64,000 nt of DNA from Phreatobacter stygius (GCF_005144885.1 NZ_CP039690.1:2679001-2743000), one strand, 5' to 3'. Numbered from the stretch's first letter, positions 9,083 through 18,005 are shown. The notes: generated by a model not told the origin, from the letters alone. Numbers and translations are program-made.

Positions 9083-10060
9083 TCAGAAATCGAAGTTGAT
9101 CATTTTGCGCATGACCAAGACGCCGGTGAACATCCACAACAGGCAGCCGGCAAGCATCATGCGGCCCATGTCGGTCGTCCACAGAAGCGAAATATATTGC
9201 GGCGTCGACAAGTAGACGAAGATCATCACGCCTGGCGGCAAGCAGGCGATGATCCCGGCCGAGGCCTTGGCTTCCTGCGACATCGAGACGATCTTCGCCT
9301 TCATCTTCTTGCGGTCGCGCAGCACCTTGGACAGGTTGCCGAGGCTCTCCGCCAGATTGCCGCCGGCCTTTTGCTGGATCGATACGACGATGCAGAAGAA
9401 ATTGGCTTCCGCGACCGGCATGCGCTCGTAGAGCTTCAGCACGGCCTCGTGCAAGGGAATGCCCATCGTCGTCTGTTCGATGATGTGGCGGAATTCGGCT
9501 TTCACCGGCTCTTGCGCCTCGGTTGCGACAATGCGCAGGCAATCACCCAGCGGCAGGCCTGCCTTGACGCCGCGCACGATGACGTCGACGGCATTGGCGA
9601 GCTCGTTCAGGAAAGCGACCAGCCGGCGTTTCTTCAGGAAGCTCAGGAGCCACTGCGGCAAACCGACGCCCAGCGCCAGTCCGGCGGCCAGCGCCCAGAG
9701 GGGCCCAACACCGAAGACCACGGCCCCCAGGAAGCCGAGCACCGCGAGAACACCCGAGAACATAAGGAAACGGTTCTTCGACCAGGTCAGCCCGGCCTGG
9801 GCGATGCGCACCGACAGCGGTGGCCGGCTCGCATTGTTCTGACGCCGGTCGATTTCCTTCAGCGTCTCCTCGACGCTCGGCCGTTTCACTGCTGGCTCGT
9901 CCGCCTTGCGAACCGCGCGAGCCGTCGTGCCGGCAACGGCCTCGCGCCGCTCGTCGGCCTTCACTTCGCCGGAGAGGGATGGATAGATCAGGGCATAGGC
10001 GAGCCCACCGGCGCAGAGGACCGCCAGCCCGATAATCGCCAGGGTGTCGATCTCGAACAT
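9083..10060 (-). CDS. tadB: TadB-like pilus assembly inner-membrane protein (type II secretion F domain)
   Basis: 325 residues. One N-terminal helix (LAIIGLAVLCAGGLAYAL) is followed by a basic cytosolic stretch, two helices near residues 105-140 and a T2SSF domain (about 175-300) with LANAVDVIVRGVKAGLPLGD. Partner of TadC in the inner-membrane platform of the Flp pilus machine. The start is 3 bases after the cpaF stop, which suggests translational coupling. Confidence 0.9.
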   Translation of the reverse strand: MFEIDTLAIIGLAVLCAGGLAYALIYPSLSGEVKADERREAVAGTTARAVRKADEPAVKRPSVEETLKEIDRRQNNASRPPLSVRIAQAGLTWSKNRFLMFSGVLAVLGFLGAVVFGVGPLWALAAGLALGVGLPQWLLSFLKKRRLVAFLNELANAVDVIVRGVKAGLPLGDCLRIVATEAQEPVKAEFRHIIEQTTMGIPLHEAVLKLYERMPVAEANFFCIVVSIQQKAGGNLAESLGNLSKVLRDRKKMKAKIVSMSQEAKASAGIIACLPPGVMIFVYLSTPQYISLLWTTDMGRMMLAGCLLWMFTGVLVMRKMINFDF

Positions 10061-10063
10061 CGC

Positions 10064-11560
10064 CTACCTCATCGGCTCGTCGACATCGGCCGCGTCGAGC
10101 GCCGCGGCCAACCTCTTGTCCTCGCCATAATAGCGAGCGCGATCCCAGAAACGCGGACGGCCGATGCCGGTCGAACGGTGGCGGCCATTGATCTTGCCAT
10201 GCTCGTCCTCACCCAGCATTTCGTAGACGAACAGATCCTGGGTAATCGGCGTATCGCCTTCGAGCCCCATCACCTCGGTGATGTGGGTGATCCGGCGCGA
10301 GCCGTCGCGCAGGCGAGAGGCCTGCACGATGATATCGACCGAGCCGACGATGATCTCGCGCACCGTCTTGGCCGGCAGCGTATAGCCGCCCATGGCGATC
10401 ATCGATTCCATGCGGCTGAGACATTCGCGCGGGCTATTGGCGTGGATCGTGCCCATCGAGCCGTCGTGACCGGTGTTCATCGCTTGCAGAAGGTCGAACA
10501 CTTCGGGACCGCGGACCTCGCCGACGATGATCCGTTCGGGGCGCATGCGCAGGCAGTTTCTGACCAGTTCGCGCATGGTCACCTGGCCTTCGCCTTCGAG
10601 ATTGGGCGGCCGGGTTTCCAGGCGTACGACATGCGGCTGCTGCAATTGCAGCTCGGCAGCGTCCTCGCAGGTGATGATCCGCTCGTCGCTATCGATATAG
10701 CGGGTCAGGCAATTGAGCAGTGTCGTCTTGCCCGAGCCGGTGCCGCCCGAGACGACGATATTGCAGCGTACCCGGCCGATGATCTTGAGAACCTCGGCGC
10801 CCTCGGGCGAAATCGAACCGAACTTGACCAGCTGCTCGAGCGTCAGCTTGTCCTTCTTGAATTTGCGGATGGTCAGCGCAGCACCGTCAATGGCAAGCGG
10901 CGGAGCGATGACGTTGACGCGTGAGCCGTCGGGCAGGCGGGCATCGCAGATGGGCGACGATTCATCGACGCGCCGGCCGACCTGGCTGACGATACGCTGG
11001 CAGATGTTCATCAACTGCGAGGCGTCGCGGAACCGGATACCGGTCCGCTGAATCTTGCCGGCGACCTCGATATAGACCGTGTTCGGGCCATTGACCATGA
11101 CGTCCGAGATGTCGTCGCGGGCCAGCAGCGGCTCGAGCGGCCCGTAGCCGAGAACGTCGTTGCAGATGTCCTCGAGCAGGTCCTCCTGTTCGGCGATCGA
11201 CATCACCACGTTCTTGATGGTGATGATCTCGTTGACGATGTCGCGGATTTCCTCGCGCGCCGACTGGCCGTCGAGCTTGGCGAGCTGCGACAGGTCGATC
11301 GCTTCGATCAGCGCACCGAAGACCTGGCCCTTGGTCTCGTAAAAGCTCGCGGAGCGCTGCCGTTCGTCCGACGGCGGCGGCGCGGCCGGCGCGGCCGGGG
11401 CCATCGGCGCAAGCGGCGGCGAGGCGACACTCGGCGAGAACCGTGCCGCCGGATCCGGCGCACGCGAGGCGCTGGTCGATGACGGGCGTTCGAGCGTGCC
11501 CACACCCTGCGAGGGGGGGCGTCCGCTTCCCGATCCCGTTGTGCCGCGCTTTCCGAACAT
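10064..11560 (-). CDS. cpaF: CpaF/TadA-type secretion ATPase
   Basis: 498 residues. The first 85 are a low-complexity Pro/Ala/Ser tail. The ATPase core follows, with Walker [13 protein letters not shown] near residue 272, the acidic stretch [12 protein letters not shown], and the Walker B region [16 protein letters not shown]. CpaF powers assembly of the Flp pilus at the inner membrane. Located between cpaE (21-base gap) and tadB (3-base gap). Length and order match Caulobacter-type cpa operons. Confidence 0.93.
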   Translation of the reverse strand: MFGKRGTTGSGSGRPPSQGVGTLERPSSTSASRAPDPAARFSPSVASPPLAPMAPAAPAAPPPSDERQRSASFYETKGQVFGALIEAIDLSQLAKLDGQSAREEIRDIVNEIITIKNVVMSIAEQEDLLEDICNDVLGYGPLEPLLARDDISDVMVNGPNTVYIEVAGKIQRTGIRFRDASQLMNICQRIVSQVGRRVDESSPICDARLPDGSRVNVIAPPLAIDGAALTIRKFKKDKLTLEQLVKFGSISPEGAEVLKIIGRVRCNIVVSGGTGSGKTTLLNCLTRYIDSDERIITCEDAAELQLQQPHVVRLETRPPNLEGEGQVTMRELVRNCLRMRPERIIVGEVRGPEVFDLLQAMNTGHDGSMGTIHANSPRECLSRMESMIAMGGYTLPAKTVREIIVGSVDIIVQASRLRDGSRRITHITEVMGLEGDTPITQDLFVYEMLGEDEHGKINGRHRSTGIGRPRFWDRARYYGEDKRLAAALDAADVDEPMR

Positions 11561-11581
11561 GGTGCGTCAGATCCCCGGCCG

Positions 11582-12847
11582 TCAGGCCTTCTTGCGTCGC
11601 TGCGTCAGTTTTTCGAGCAATGGCGTGAGCGGAGCGAGCAGCCCCTGGCGTGTCTTGCGCGTGTCGTGGCGGCCGGTCATGGCCAGGGCAAGCTCGGTGA
11701 ACTGGCCCGAGACCTTATGGCCAGGTTCCATCTCGGCGATCATCTGGCCGTTATTGGCCGCCGTGCCGAACAGTTGCGGCTCGAATGCGATGACCGAAAC
11801 CGGATCGGCCTCCAGCGCCTTGGCGAAATCGACCGGCTTGATCTCCGGGCGTTTGGCAACGCCGATCTGGTTCAGCAGATAGCGCGGCGCCGAATCGTTC
11901 GGTCGCGAGGCCCGCAACAGGTCCATCATGTTCTTGGCATTGCGCAGATTGGCGAGATCCGGCGCGGCGACGACCAGGATCTCGTCGGCATTGGTCAGAG
12001 CGCGCTTCGACCAGGCCGTCCAGCCATGCGGCAGATCGAGGATGATCGCGGGAATGGTGGCGCGCAGAATATCGATCAGCGGGTCGAAAGCGTCCGGTCC
12101 GATATCATAGACACGCTCGAGCGTTGCAGGTGCCGCGAGCAGCGAGAGATTGTCCGAGCAGCGTGACAGCAGCCGGTCGATGAAGGCGGTATCGACGCGA
12201 TCCGGCGAGAACACCGCGTCGGCGATTCCCTGCGGCGGATCCTGGTTGAAATCGAGGCCGCCCGTGCCGAACGGCAGATCCATGTCGGCAATGCAGGTGT
12301 CGACGCCGATATCGCGGGAAATCGCCCAGCCGAGATTATGCGCAATCGTCGAGGCGCCGACGCCGCCCTTGGCGCCGATCACCGCGATCACCCGGCCGAC
12401 CGGCTTGGTCCCGGGCGCGGCATAAAGCGACGATACGGTTCTGACCACATCGAGCACGCCGATCGGACCGATGAGGTAATCGCTCACGCCGCGCGCCACC
12501 AGCTCGCGATAGAGCACGATGTCATTGACCTGGCCAATGACGATCACCTTGGTGGTGGCGTCACACACCTCGGCCAGCTCGTCGAGATGGTCGAGGATCT
12601 CGTTGCGACGGCCGACCGTCTCGAGAATGACCACATTTGGCGTCGGCGACGAGCGATAGGCTTCCGCCGCAGCCGGAGCTCCACCCATTTGAACGCGCAG
12701 ATGGGCCTTGTCCATGCGCCGGTCTTCGGCGGCCTCGGCGATCACCTCCGCCAGATCGGCGGTTTCGCAGAAGGCCTGCAGCGAAATGCGCGGGACAGGA
12801 GCGATCTGCTCGCTGAGATCCTGATCTTGATGCGGCGTGTCCTGCAC
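11582..12847 (-). CDS. cpaE: CpaE/TadZ pilus localisation ATPase
   Basis: 421 residues. Residues about 25-145 form a receiver-like domain with VVILETVG where a phosphorylatable Asp would be expected, hence probably a non-phosphorylated pseudo-receiver. Residues about 155-390 are a MinD/ParA-like domain with deviant Walker A GAKGGVGAST. CpaE/TadZ places the pilus machine at the cell pole in related bacteria. The start is 5 bases after cpaD. Confidence 0.9.
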   Translation of the reverse strand: MQDTPHQDQDLSEQIAPVPRISLQAFCETADLAEVIAEAAEDRRMDKAHLRVQMGGAPAAAEAYRSSPTPNVVILETVGRRNEILDHLDELAEVCDATTKVIVIGQVNDIVLYRELVARGVSDYLIGPIGVLDVVRTVSSLYAAPGTKPVGRVIAVIGAKGGVGASTIAHNLGWAISRDIGVDTCIADMDLPFGTGGLDFNQDPPQGIADAVFSPDRVDTAFIDRLLSRCSDNLSLLAAPATLERVYDIGPDAFDPLIDILRATIPAIILDLPHGWTAWSKRALTNADEILVVAAPDLANLRNAKNMMDLLRASRPNDSAPRYLLNQIGVAKRPEIKPVDFAKALEADPVSVIAFEPQLFGTAANNGQMIAEMEPGHKVSGQFTELALAMTGRHDTRKTRQGLLAPLTPLLEKLTQRRKKA

Positions 12848-12852
12848 GTTGG

Positions 12853-13317
12853 TTATCCTCCTCCGCCCCTGACGCCGGCCTTGACGTCGGTGAGCGGCTG
12901 AATCGGCTGATGGATCGTGTGCGGCCCCGGCGACTCGCCGCGTCGATAGCGGGCCAGAGCGGTCTGGCGGCGCGTCGAATCGAGTTCACCTTGCGCGCGC
13001 GGATGCAGGAGATCGCTCGGCTGCGCGACCATGGCCGCGAGGTTCTGTTGCGTGGCGCAGCCGAAGTTCCAATAGGTCTTGTTGAGATTGCTCATCGCTC
13101 CGTCGCTCGGACCGAGGTCATGCGGCCACTGGCCGCATTGGCTCGCGACATAGGCGCCCTGCGGCGACACCATGATCGGATGACGCTGCCGGTAGTCCAC
13201 CGGCACGCCCTGATCGATTGCCGTGACACGGTTGTGCTGGCAGCCGCCGATGCCAATGGCGGCTATTCCAAACAGCGCAAGGCGGATTGCCGGGATGCGG
13301 CGAAGCGCGCGGAACAT
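12853..13317 (-). CDS. cpaD: CpaD-family pilus assembly lipoprotein, internally shortened
   Basis: 154 residues starting at an ATG with AGAGGG 8 bases upstream. A lipoprotein signal ends in the lipobox IGGC (Cys29). The CpaD N-terminal marker DYRQRHPI and the C-terminal marker CGQWPHDLG...YWNFGCATQQN are both present, but they are only about 12 residues apart. From memory of CpaD proteins of 200-260 residues, roughly 80-90 residues normally separate them, so the middle domain seems to be missing without a frameshift. Both neighbours are intact. It may be an active short variant or a decayed one. Confidence 0.8.
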   Translation of the reverse strand: MFRALRRIPAIRLALFGIAAIGIGGCQHNRVTAIDQGVPVDYRQRHPIMVSPQGAYVASQCGQWPHDLGPSDGAMSNLNKTYWNFGCATQQNLAAMVAQPSDLLHPRAQGELDSTRRQTALARYRRGESPGPHTIHQPIQPLTDVKAGVRGGGG

Positions 13318-13336
13318 GTGCAATCCCTCTCGAAGA

Positions 13337-14848
13337 TCAGTCACGGATGAAGCCGACCGGTCCGTTGAAACGGCCATTCGGCGGCGCTGCGCCGGTCGTG
13401 CCGTAGATGCGATTGAGCCGGCCGATCAGGATGCCCGCCGGATCGGAGGCGTCGCGGTAGTTGTCGTCGGGACGGGCGAGCTGGTTGGCCGGAACCGGCC
13501 GGACGATGTAGGGCGTCACGATGACCACCAGTTCGGTTTCGCCGCGCTGATAGTCGCGCGAACGGAACAGCGCACCGATGATCGGCAGGTTGATCATGCC
13601 GGGCAGACCGCTGATCGCCTGCCGGGTCTGCTCCTGCAGGAGGCCGGCCATGACGATCGATCCGCCCGACGGCAGTTCCACGGTGGTGTCGGCGCGGCGG
13701 GTCCGCAGACCCGGGACGTTGAGCGACTGCAGGCGCAATGAGAATTCATTGGAGAGCTCGCTGACCTCGACGCCGACGCGCAGGCTGATCCGGCCCTCGG
13801 ACAGCACGATCGGCGTGAACGCGAGGCCGACGCCGAACGGCTTGAACTCGAGCGAGATATTGCCCTGTTGGTCTCGTCCTGACGGAATTGGAAATTCGCC
13901 GCCCGCCAGGAAGCGCGCCTGTTCGCCGGAGATGGCGGTCAACGTCGGTTCGGCGAGTGTCCGCGCCAGCCCGCTTTCTTCGAACGCGCGCACCGTGCCG
14001 GCGACGATGGTGTTGCCGACGCGGGTGCCGATGGTGCCGGCATTGGGCGTCGGATCGATATTGTTGACGTTGAACCGGCCCTGGGTCAGCAGGCCGTAGA
14101 CGAAGCCGCCGGAATTGGCGAGGTTGCCCGAGGCGCCGGGGACCGCCGGGGTGGTAAAGGGGTCGAAAGCCTGTAGGTTTACGCCCAATTGCTTGATCGC
14201 GGTCCGCTGGATCTCGGCGACCGTCACCTTCAGATGCACCTGGTCGCGGCCGCGGATCGAGATCGCGTTGACCACCTTCTTCTCGTCGCCGACCAGCCGG
14301 ATCGCGACATCGACGGCCTGCTGCGCCTCGAGCGGCGTCGCGACCTGGCCGGAGAGCACCACGGCATCGTTGACCGAGCGGACATCGAGGTTGGAGCCCG
14401 GCAGCAGGCTGCGCAGCGCGAGCCGCAGCCCGCCGAGATCGCGGCCGACCTCGATGTCATAGCCGGCAATCTGCCGGCCCTCGGCATCCAGGAAGAAGAC
14501 ATTGGTCTGGCCAACCGCGACGCCGATCAGAAAGACCCGCCGCGCCGATCGCACGACCGCGTTGGCGATCGCCGGGTTGGCGACGATGACATCGCGGGCA
14601 TCGCGCGGCAGGTCGATCGCCAATGATTTGCCGACGCCGAGCGCAACCGGCCTGTTGCCCAATGTTTCAACCCGCTGACGCGGCACCGAACTCGACTGTG
14701 CCAGCACGGAGGAGAAGCTCGTCGCAGCCATCAGAGCGCCGATCACGACCACGGGCACGTGGCGGCCGATCAAAGTCATCGTCCGGGCTACGGCGCGCAT
14801 TGGAAGCTCTTTCGCGGACATGGCGTGCAGGATTGCGCGGCGCATCAT
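13337..14848 (-). CDS. cpaC: CpaC-type secretin of the Flp pilus
   Basis: 503 residues. A signal peptide (about residues 28-52) is followed by the pilus-secretin N-terminal domain (VALGVGKSLAIDLPRDARDV...), a BON-like region (VRSVNDAVVLSGQV) and the secretin domain (about 240-460) with EPTLTAISGEQARFLAGGEF and VELPSGGSIVMAGLL. It forms the outer-membrane pore. The start ATG overlaps the cpaB stop (ATGA, 14848-14845), a mark of translational coupling. A second N-domain protein without the pore domain is encoded divergently at 17481-18005. Confidence 0.92.
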   Translation of the reverse strand: MMRRAILHAMSAKELPMRAVARTMTLIGRHVPVVVIGALMAATSFSSVLAQSSSVPRQRVETLGNRPVALGVGKSLAIDLPRDARDVIVANPAIANAVVRSARRVFLIGVAVGQTNVFFLDAEGRQIAGYDIEVGRDLGGLRLALRSLLPGSNLDVRSVNDAVVLSGQVATPLEAQQAVDVAIRLVGDEKKVVNAISIRGRDQVHLKVTVAEIQRTAIKQLGVNLQAFDPFTTPAVPGASGNLANSGGFVYGLLTQGRFNVNNIDPTPNAGTIGTRVGNTIVAGTVRAFEESGLARTLAEPTLTAISGEQARFLAGGEFPIPSGRDQQGNISLEFKPFGVGLAFTPIVLSEGRISLRVGVEVSELSNEFSLRLQSLNVPGLRTRRADTTVELPSGGSIVMAGLLQEQTRQAISGLPGMINLPIIGALFRSRDYQRGETELVVIVTPYIVRPVPANQLARPDDNYRDASDPAGILIGRLNRIYGTTGAAPPNGRFNGPVGFIRD

Positions 14849-15702
14849 TCGGTCCCTTGCGTGCTGGTTGGCACCGATTGCACGGTGCCATGGCGCACGA
14901 TGGTCATCCGGTTGCCGTGGCGCGACGAGAACATCGGGTCGCCGTCGTCGCCGGCTTCGCCGGCAAGGTTGGACGAGGCGGAATCGGCGAGGCTGCGCAG
15001 CGCCAGCGACAGGGTGCCGAGCTCGCGGGCAAGCGCCAGCGTTTCGGCCTGGACCGGGGTCAGTTCCAGGGTGGCGGTGCGGCCGACAATGGTTTTCTCG
15101 CCATTGCGTTCTTCCACCACCTGATCGACCGCCAGCACGCGCACATTGCGCAGCACGGTCGAACTCGTATGGCTCATGCCTTCGGCCTGGGCCGCGGCGG
15201 TGCCGTTGCGGCGGGCGAGAATGACGTCGACGCGGTCATTGGGCAGGATGAAGGCACCGGCGCCGCGCGACGGGTCGTCGATCGGCGCCGCGATGGCGCG
15301 CATGCCGGGCGCCAGAATGGCCGACATGAAGCCTCGGCCACCCTTGATCAGCTTGGCGGGCCGGATCGGCTCACCCTGGACGAAGGAGGTGCGCGCGATC
15401 GAGCCGATAGCCTCGTCCATCGCCGCCTGGCCGTTGTTGCCGCTGCGCCTGACGACAAAGTTGTCGGATCCGGCCTCTTCGGGCCAGCGGCGCCATTGAA
15501 TATCGCTGGGCAACAGGACCTTGCCCATGGGCACGTCGACGCTTGCCACCAGGACATCGACGGTGCGCATTTCGGGAGCCGGCGCGACGGTCTGCTGAAC
15601 CACCGGGGCCGGAGCCCTGCGGCCGCCCATCAGCATTGCGGCAAGCCCACCGGCACCGAGCGCCACTGCAATGACGACGATCTGGGCAGGCTTCAAACGC
15701 AT
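14845..15702 (-). CDS. cpaB: CpaB-type Flp pilus assembly protein
   Basis: 285 residues with one N-terminal helix (IVVIAVALGAGGLAAMLMGG) and then a periplasmic part: an SAF-like domain (VDVLVASVDVPMGKVLLPSD) and the RcpC/CpaB domain (MRAIAAPIDDPSRGAGAFIL, NDRVDVILARR). The ATG at 15702 has GAGGG at proper distance; a GTG five codons earlier is less likely. CpaB/RcpC probably stabilises the secretin channel. Confidence 0.9.
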   Translation of the reverse strand: MRLKPAQIVVIAVALGAGGLAAMLMGGRRAPAPVVQQTVAPAPEMRTVDVLVASVDVPMGKVLLPSDIQWRRWPEEAGSDNFVVRRSGNNGQAAMDEAIGSIARTSFVQGEPIRPAKLIKGGRGFMSAILAPGMRAIAAPIDDPSRGAGAFILPNDRVDVILARRNGTAAAQAEGMSHTSSTVLRNVRVLAVDQVVEERNGEKTIVGRTATLELTPVQAETLALARELGTLSLALRSLADSASSNLAGEAGDDGDPMFSSRHGNRMTIVRHGTVQSVPTSTQGTE

Positions 15703-15844
15703 CTGACGGACCCTCACGCTCGGCGAGGAACGTTAGCCCTCGTCTCGATGGCGGATTTCATCAGGCAAAGGTCAACTTATGGTTAATTAGACGTGAGCAA
15801 TCTGGCCCAACAGGAGGTAACCGGCTCAGCTCATAGCGTTCCGG

Positions 15845-16354
15845 TCAATTGGGCAGCGCGCCATTCATCCAGATGCTCGTCGGGTAGAGCAGCAGGCCGG
15901 CGGCGGCAAGCGCGATGCCATAGGGGATACCGGTCTTGGCATCAGTGATCTTGGCGTACCAGCCCTCCCGCATCAGGAAGGCCGGGTGCATCGGTGCGCC
16001 GCGCAGCGACAAGAGCCCGATGGTCAGCAGACCGCCGAGCAGCGATGAATAGAGTGCATATTCCAGAAGTTGCGACCAGCCGAGCCAGAGCGCCGTCACC
16101 GCGGCGAGCTTGGCATCGCCGCCGCCGATCCAGCCGCAGGCGAAAAAGCCGAAGGTGATGGCAAGTACCGCCAAGCCGGCCAGGCCGTGCATGCCGATCG
16201 CCTGCCAACTCATGCCGCTGACCAAGGCAAGGGCAATGAAGGCTGCGACCAGGACCAGCGAAATCCGGTTGGAGATGGTCATGGTGAACAGATCGCTGGC
16301 GGCAGCGAAGGCCATCATTGCCGGAAAGATCAGGAGAATGGCGAGTTCGGTCAT
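15845..16354 (-). CDS. cpaA: CpaA/TadV prepilin peptidase
   Basis: 169 residues, about six hydrophobic helices. The two aspartates of type IV prepilin peptidases are visible in AAASDLFTMTISN (near residue 17) and FGFFACGWIGGGDAKLAA (near residue 73, GGGDAK). Of the size of TadV/CpaA enzymes that lack the methylase domain. It should cleave the Flp pilins and the TadE-like pseudopilins of this locus after the glycine of their processing site. The ATG at 16354 is used because upstream codons give an implausible basic N-terminus. Confidence 0.88.
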   Translation of the reverse strand: MTELAILLIFPAMMAFAAASDLFTMTISNRISLVLVAAFIALALVSGMSWQAIGMHGLAGLAVLAITFGFFACGWIGGGDAKLAAVTALWLGWSQLLEYALYSSLLGGLLTIGLLSLRGAPMHPAFLMREGWYAKITDAKTGIPYGIALAAAGLLLYPTSIWMNGALPN

Positions 16355-16400
16355 GATGCTTGGATCCAACAACCCGGCCGACGATGACATGCCGACGGTT

Positions 16401-16577
16401 TCAGACCAGTGAACGCCAGAGGATGAGCGAGCCGGCCACCAGGCCCGTGGCAAGCACGGCCACGACAAGGAAAAGTGTCGATGCGGCCTCGGCACGGATG
16501 ACGGCAAGCTGCGCGTCGATCGACGCCAGCGTCTCGACCCTGTGTCCCCTGGTCATGTTCGCGGAGTTGAATGTCAT
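16401..16577 (-). CDS. Small predicted membrane protein in the tad operon
   Basis: A 58-residue reading frame between flp2 and cpaA on the same strand. Residues 1-32 are polar with an RVETLASIDAQLAVIRAE stretch that could form a helix; residues 34-52 are strongly hydrophobic (LFLVVAVLATGLVAGSLIL); the end is WRSLV. There is no prepilin glycine, so it is not a third pilin. The gaps (60 bases to flp2, 46 to cpaA) suit an operon member, but no clear ribosome binding site is seen, and ATG at 16556 is an alternative start. No family recognised. Confidence 0.5.
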   Translation of the reverse strand: MTFNSANMTRGHRVETLASIDAQLAVIRAEAASTLFLVVAVLATGLVAGSLILWRSLV

Positions 16578-16637
16578 CGCGCATCGTCGCCAAGAAGATG
16601 AAGGACCGCGGGAGATCCGGTTTGTTTCGAACCGGCT

Positions 16638-16805
16638 TCAGCGAGACAAATTGCCTTCAATGAAGACAAACATGTCTTTGATCTTGTTACCTATACTGAA
16701 CATGACCACGATTATGGCCGCCGCGAGCGCGGCGATGATCAAGCCATACTCCATCGCCGTTGCTCCGGAGTTGTCCCTGAGGAAGCGAGCGATACAGGCT
16801 CTCAT
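16638..16805 (-). CDS. Flp family type IVb pilin, second copy
   Basis: A 55-residue pilin: short basic leader MRACIARFLRDNSG, processing site after Gly14, then ATAMEYGLI with the EY pair typical of Flp pilins, and a hydrophobic helix to about residue 38. The tail is KIKDMFVFIEGNLSR. It would be the substrate of CpaA and polymerised by the Tad machine. It differs clearly from flp1 in the second half of the helix and the tail. Confidence 0.88.
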   Translation of the reverse strand: MRACIARFLRDNSGATAMEYGLIIAALAAAIIVVMFSIGNKIKDMFVFIEGNLSR

Positions 16806-16881
16806 GACGGCATCCCGCGGCTTCCAGAGTCCAAATGGCCCGCCAGATGGCGAGCCATGGAAGAGCCAATCGACCTGGCAC

Positions 16882-17049
16882 TTACTTCTTCAATTCGGTG
16901 TCGATGAAGGTAAACTTGGTGAGAACGGTGCCGCCGATCGAATTGACGGTGACGATGATGACAGCGGCGATGCCGGCGGCGATCAGGCCATATTCGATGG
17001 CGGTGGCGCCGGACTGGTCCTTGGCGAAGCGGGCGAGAAGGCTCTTCAT
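16882..17049 (-). CDS. Flp family type IVb pilin, first copy
   Basis: A 55-residue pilin with leader MKSLLARFAKDQSG, ATAIEYGLI processing-site context and a hydrophobic helix IAAGIAAVIIVTVNSIGG. It is the first gene of the minus-strand tad operon, so it is probably the major, most strongly transcribed pilin. 76 bases separate it from flp2. The name pilA/flp1 is used in relatives. Confidence 0.9.
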   Translation of the reverse strand: MKSLLARFAKDQSGATAIEYGLIAAGIAAVIIVTVNSIGGTVLTKFTFIDTELKK

Positions 17050-17480
17050 GACTGACTCCTAGTGTCCACGTTGAGGCGCCGATCTGGCGCTATCCGGCAG
17101 GTCTTTTGCCGACCCTTTCGAATGATTGACAACCTAGCAGCCACCTCTTGCGGCTTAGTTAAATCGAACGTGTGAATTCCTCGAAATAGACAAGGTCTTC
17201 GAGTTGGTTAATCTCGCCTTGATCGCAATAATAATTGGTTTATGACTTGCGAAAATCCGAGTAAAAATTCTTAACGTCGGATTTCTTGTCACCGTAATAC
17301 ACGAATAAGTGGCCAGACGTCGTTGTCGTTGCGCAAATATCAGATGGTAATTGAGCCTGGTCGAGGCCGATCCGCTGCCGGTGCGGCGCCGGCTGGCGGC
17401 AATTGGCAAATCGTTCACCAATTTCTGGTTAGCTCGCGGCCATGAATGATATCCGCCCGCTGTCCGGAGCTTTGAACACC
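17050..17480. promoter_or_regulatory. AT-rich divergent control region of the tad locus
   Basis: About 400 bases without a convincing gene between the first Flp pilin (minus) and the secretin N-domain gene (plus). The part from about 17130 to 17340 is much richer in A and T than its surroundings, as expected for promoters. It must drive the pilin-cpa operon one way and the N-domain/TadE genes the other. No certain -35/-10 pair was identified. An in-frame ATG at 17442 for the plus-strand gene lies inside. Confidence 0.6.
17208..17222 (+). promoter_or_regulatory. Possible CtrA-like site
   Basis: TTAA, seven bases, TTGA: seven of eight bases of the CtrA consensus TTAA-N7-TTAA. CtrA controls pilin genes in Caulobacter, and this lies in the shared tad control region about 160 bases before the pilin start. 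Single near-matches occur by chance in AT-rich DNA, so this is weak. Confidence 0.28.
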
Positions 17481-18005
17481 ATGGCGGTCACGTCTAGTCG
17501 CCGGTCGCCGCTCATTGCATTTCTGCTGACCCTTGGGCTCGTCATGCTTGCCGCACAGCCGTCGCGGGCTGTTGAAGCGGCACAGAACCAGGCGGAACTC
17601 GCGACCCATGGCCTGACGGTGACGATGGATCAGGCGCGCATCGTGCGCCTGCCCCCGCGCGTGACGACGCTGGTCATTGGCAATCCATTGATCGCCGACG
17701 CCACCGTGCAGAATGGCGGGCTGATGGTGCTGACCGGCAAAGGCATTGGCTCGACCAATCTGATCGCATTGGACGCGCGCGGCGAACAGCTGATGGCGGT
17801 GCAGATCCGCGTGCGTCCGCAAAATGATGCCGTCGTGCAGGTTTATCGCGGCGTCGAACGGGAAACCTATTCCTGCACGCCCACCTGCGAGCGCACTATG
17901 GCGGTTGGCGATTCCAAGGTGTTTTTCGATACGGCGCTGGGTCAGTCGCGGAGCCGCGACGCCGCCGCATCCAATCGCGGCGCCGCCGCGGCCGCGCCGC
18001 GTTGA
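17481..18005 (+). CDS. Pilus assembly protein with secretin N-terminal domain only
   Basis: 174 residues from the ATG at 17481, preceded by GGAG; an ATG at 17442 has no ribosome binding site and would spoil the signal peptide. A signal peptide (about residues 7-31) precedes a single pilus-secretin N-terminal domain (residues 40-115: IVRLPPRVTTLVIGNPLIAD, GKGIGSTNLIALDARGE). The C-terminal 60 residues have two cysteines (SCTPTCER) and an Ala/Arg-rich end. There is no pore domain. It resembles the first domain of CpaC and probably acts in the periplasm with the Tad secretin. Confidence 0.82.
   Translation: MAVTSSRRSPLIAFLLTLGLVMLAAQPSRAVEAAQNQAELATHGLTVTMDQARIVRLPPRVTTLVIGNPLIADATVQNGGLMVLTGKGIGSTNLIALDARGEQLMAVQIRVRPQNDAVVQVYRGVERETYSCTPTCERTMAVGDSKVFFDTALGQSRSRDAAASNRGAAAAAPR

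Noticed and set aside
7907-10924. A very long plus-strand open frame (about 1,000 codons) across tadC, tadB and cpaF
   Set aside because: It runs opposite to well-recognised pilus genes, is rich in His, Asp, Arg and Gln as antisense frames of GC-rich genes are, and matches no family.
17271-17285. A second CtrA-like TTAA-N7-TTTC match in the tad control region
   Set aside because: Only 6 of 8 bases fit, which is expected by chance in AT-rich DNA.
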